Translations under genes and position numbers: made by a program
Assembly (NCBI RefSeq): GCF_020171845.1
Contig: NZ_JAIVAM010000010.1
Coordinates: forward strand, 62,001-126,000
Direction: 5' to 3'
Length of the DNA: 64,000 nucleotides
Source of the DNA: Cytobacillus kochii
GTDB lineage: Bacteria > Bacillota > Bacilli > Bacillales > Cytobacillaceae
Notes under the pieces: generated by a model
Database searches by the model: none
What the model saw: only the letters and a program-made list of their open reading frames with translations
Told to the model about the DNA's origin: nothing
In this document: positions 62,340 to 64,000 of the stretch, piece by piece
Layout: each line of letters begins with the position of its first letter
How positions within the stretch are numbered: the first letter of the stretch is position 1

Positions 62340-64000
62340 TTATAATTGACTCACTTGCAATGAACCACTATTATCGACACTAGCTTTATATTTAGTTCCA
62401 TTAGGCGAAACAAAAGAAAACCCAACGTATCCACTCACGCTAGGTATAGAAACTGCACCAGTTAATCCTGATACATCATTATTTCCTATTTGAATATTTT
62501 CGCACGTACTTGTTACTTGAATGCCATACATATTCGCGATTGCAGGAATGATGTTTTCTGCAATTTTTATACTTTTACTACTACTTCCTATAAAAATCCC
62601 ACTTCGCTCGTTAAGACTTTCTGTACTTGATGCTCCTATTAGATTGGATTGTATTACTCCTCCAACAACCCCTTCATAGTTAATACCAGCACGACCTGTT
62701 TCTTTTACCGTATTATTCACTACGGAAAGGTTATTAACTAATTGCGCATAAATCATTTCAAGTTGCATTATCCCACAAGTATTTGAATCAAAATTTACAT
62801 TTAATGAGTTCCTAACCCAAAGAGCACGGGTTGAGTTATAGAATTTATTACCCTTAATATCTATTGAATCGGTATAATTTAAATATATAATTCCGCCAGA
62901 GACATTCAAATCCTTTAGCGTATTATCAACTATTTTTACATTTTCAGTGTAAACTCCCGACACGCCATTGATTGAAATATGAGCTACATCGCCAATAGTT
63001 CCCTCGATTATATTCCCTCGTATAATAACCGTACTGCTCTCTTGTGATACTCCCATTTGAACACCATTTATATTCTTAGTGAATTCACTATTCGGTGAGG
63101 GAATCGAAACGTTTATCGATCCGAAGCAGTTGCGGAAAGTGTTACTTTCTACAAATACGTTTTTAAACTTGAAAATCCGTAACGCCCTAAACGGACACTC
63201 TTCGAACGTATTATTAACAACCGTAATATCAGACGGCCATATATCATGCACCGCCATATGTTGCCCCACGCCGACCGGCCAGCTCGTCGTATTCTCCGTC
63301 CCACTCGGACCGAAATAGCAATTGCGTACAGTTACGTTATTTGTCGCAGTACCATCCGGCGCACCAAACGCAGGAAAGCTTCCAGTAGTTGCGATATCAA
63401 TCTGAATAGCCTCCGCATAGTTACGACTCTGATCTGCTCTATCGCGATAGCCAATAAATTTACAATTGTCGACTAGTACGTCTTTAACGCCTGCTAAATC
63501 AAGTGCATGCCCCGCGTATAAATCTTTGAAAGTCACATCGCGTAGAATGATATTTTGCGCATGCGAAACGCTAAAGCCGCTACACTCGAAGTTATAATCG
63601 ATTAAATTCCCGTCAAATACGCCGCCCTCTATGACGATGTTTCCATTTCCTTCGTATCCATAAAACGTTGCGCCATTGCGCCCGTTCTGAAGAATTGACG
63701 CGTTGTGCGACCGTTTGATTACCGCGTTCGGCGACATACGAATATGCGTATTACCATGAACGATTAGTTTTGCCGTCACTTTATAAATCCCCGCCGGCAC
63801 ATATACGCTAACCTGACCGTGCGTTTCTGCGATATCTAGAACAGCCTGTATCGCTGCCGTATCGTCGTTAGTATAATCGCCCACAGCTCCGTAACTTTTC
63901 ACGTTAATAAAATGCTCCAGTTCGTCTACGCGTGTCTTTAAGTTCGGCGCTACATTTCCATACGTACCTGTTCGCGCCTGCAACGTTTCAGCATCGCTCG
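62340..64000 (-). CDS. Phage tail spike, pectate-lyase-like beta-helix (partial)
   Basis: The frame is open past the right window edge, where it reads SDAETLQARTGTYGNVAPNL, a common lead-in of phage minor structural proteins, so the N-terminus is missing. Next is INVKSYGAVGDYTNDDTAAI and VYVPAGIYKVT, the pectate-lyase_3 beta-helix start, then many short right-handed parallel beta-helix coils (for example NNTFEECPFRALRI, SNTFRNCFGSI, GNIIEGTIGD). It is probably the receptor-binding or polysaccharide-degrading spike. The first third is more GC-rich than the AT-rich C-terminal two thirds, which suggests exchange of the receptor-binding part. Confidence 0.88.
   Translation of the reverse strand, partial: SDAETLQARTGTYGNVAPNLKTRVDELEHFINVKSYGAVGDYTNDDTAAIQAVLDIAETHGQVSVYVPAGIYKVTAKLIVHGNTHIRMSPNAVIKRSHNASILQNGRNGATFYGYEGNGNIVIEGGVFDGNLIDYNFECSGFSVSHAQNIILRDVTFKDLYAGHALDLAGVKDVLVDNCKFIGYRDRADQSRNYAEAIQIDIATTGSFPAFGAPDGTATNNVTVRNCYFGPSGTENTTSWPVGVGQHMAVHDIWPSDITVVNNTFEECPFRALRIFKFKNVFVESNTFRNCFGSINVSIPSPNSEFTKNINGVQMGVSQESSTVIIRGNIIEGTIGDVAHISINGVSGVYTENVKIVDNTLKDLNVSGGIIYLNYTDSIDIKGNKFYNSTRALWVRNSLNVNFDSNTCGIMQLEMIYAQLVNNLSVVNNTVKETGRAGINYEGVVGGVIQSNLIGASSTESLNERSGIFIGSSSKSIKIAENIIPAIANMYGIQVTSTCENIQIGNNDVSGLTGAVSIPSVSGYVGFSFVSPNGTKYKASVDNSGSLQVSQL

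Overview
The window is chromosome of a low-GC, spore-forming member of the Bacillaceae, with a prophage in its last 12 kb. The chromosomal gene order is that of the Bacillus subtilis yug-kap-mrp-yux and yui-yum regions: yugO, yugN, pgi, yugJ, yugI, yugF, yugE, patB, kapB, kapD, mrpABCDEFG, yuxO, then ald/adeR, racA, yuiF, yuiE(pepA), yuiD, yuiC, yuiB, yuiA, yumB, yumC and the end of yutM. racA and kapB/kapD imply sporulation. The Mrp antiporter and a NhaC-type antiporter suit a salt- or alkali-tolerant lifestyle (Oceanobacillus/Virgibacillus-like; genus not proven). No rRNA, tRNA or CRISPR array was found.

Region by region: 1-5.8 kb holds a secreted nuclease lipoprotein, an NAD(P)-binding reductase, a K+ channel, a relic of a phage-type self-cleaving tail protein, and glucose-6-phosphate isomerase. 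5.8-15.4 kb carries an alcohol dehydrogenase, yugI, a small Xre regulator, a hydrolase with an apparent frameshift, patB, a GNAT enzyme, two lipoproteins (a Cu/Zn-SOD-like protein that has lost one copper ligand, and a cyclophilin), and kapB/kapD without kinB beside them. 15.6-21.4 kb is the seven-gene mrp operon. 21.8-26.3 kb has a thioesterase, two Pro/Tyr-rich small proteins, a sigma factor-ClpP paralogue pair, and proS behind a proline T-box. 26.8-31 kb is an alanine module (ald, adeR, Na+/alanine symporter). 31-40 kb contains racA, yuiF, pepA, yuiD, a cytosolic BtuF-like protein, yuiC, an array of about 18 copies of a 51-bp repeat, a NERD protein and yuiB. 40.4-46.7 kb is a six-gene minus-strand operon: thioesterase, phenylalanine dehydrogenase, and E1alpha, E1beta, E2 and E3 of a 2-oxoacid dehydrogenase. 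It reads as a route from phenylalanine or branched-chain amino acids to free acids through acyl-CoA, with its own sigma-A promoter and a cre-like site. 47.4-51.7 kb has a GntR regulator, yuiA, a Nudix enzyme, yumB and yumC with a perfect Fur-type palindrome between the last two.

At 51.9-52.0 kb a 31-codon 3' piece of a HesB/IscA-type Fe-S gene (yutM/sufA) marks the probable prophage attachment site. All prophage genes visible are on the minus strand. In transcription order they are: a beta-helix tail spike (cut by the window edge), a HEPN-like accessory gene plus a 47-aa gene, a tail endopeptidase/tail-spike protein that seems to use an ACG start, a lipoprotein and a 66-aa protein, a BppU-type baseplate protein, a 183-aa protein, a polysaccharide deacetylase, XhlA, an amidase, an XhlB-type holin, and finally an OLD-family ATPase-TOPRIM nuclease with a PLD-nuclease-like partner at the phage end. 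Accessory genes in the tail module sit against duplicated terminator sequences (44 bp twice, 30 bp twice), which suggests cassette exchange at these sites. The OLD+PLD pair is the best candidate for an undescribed defence system.
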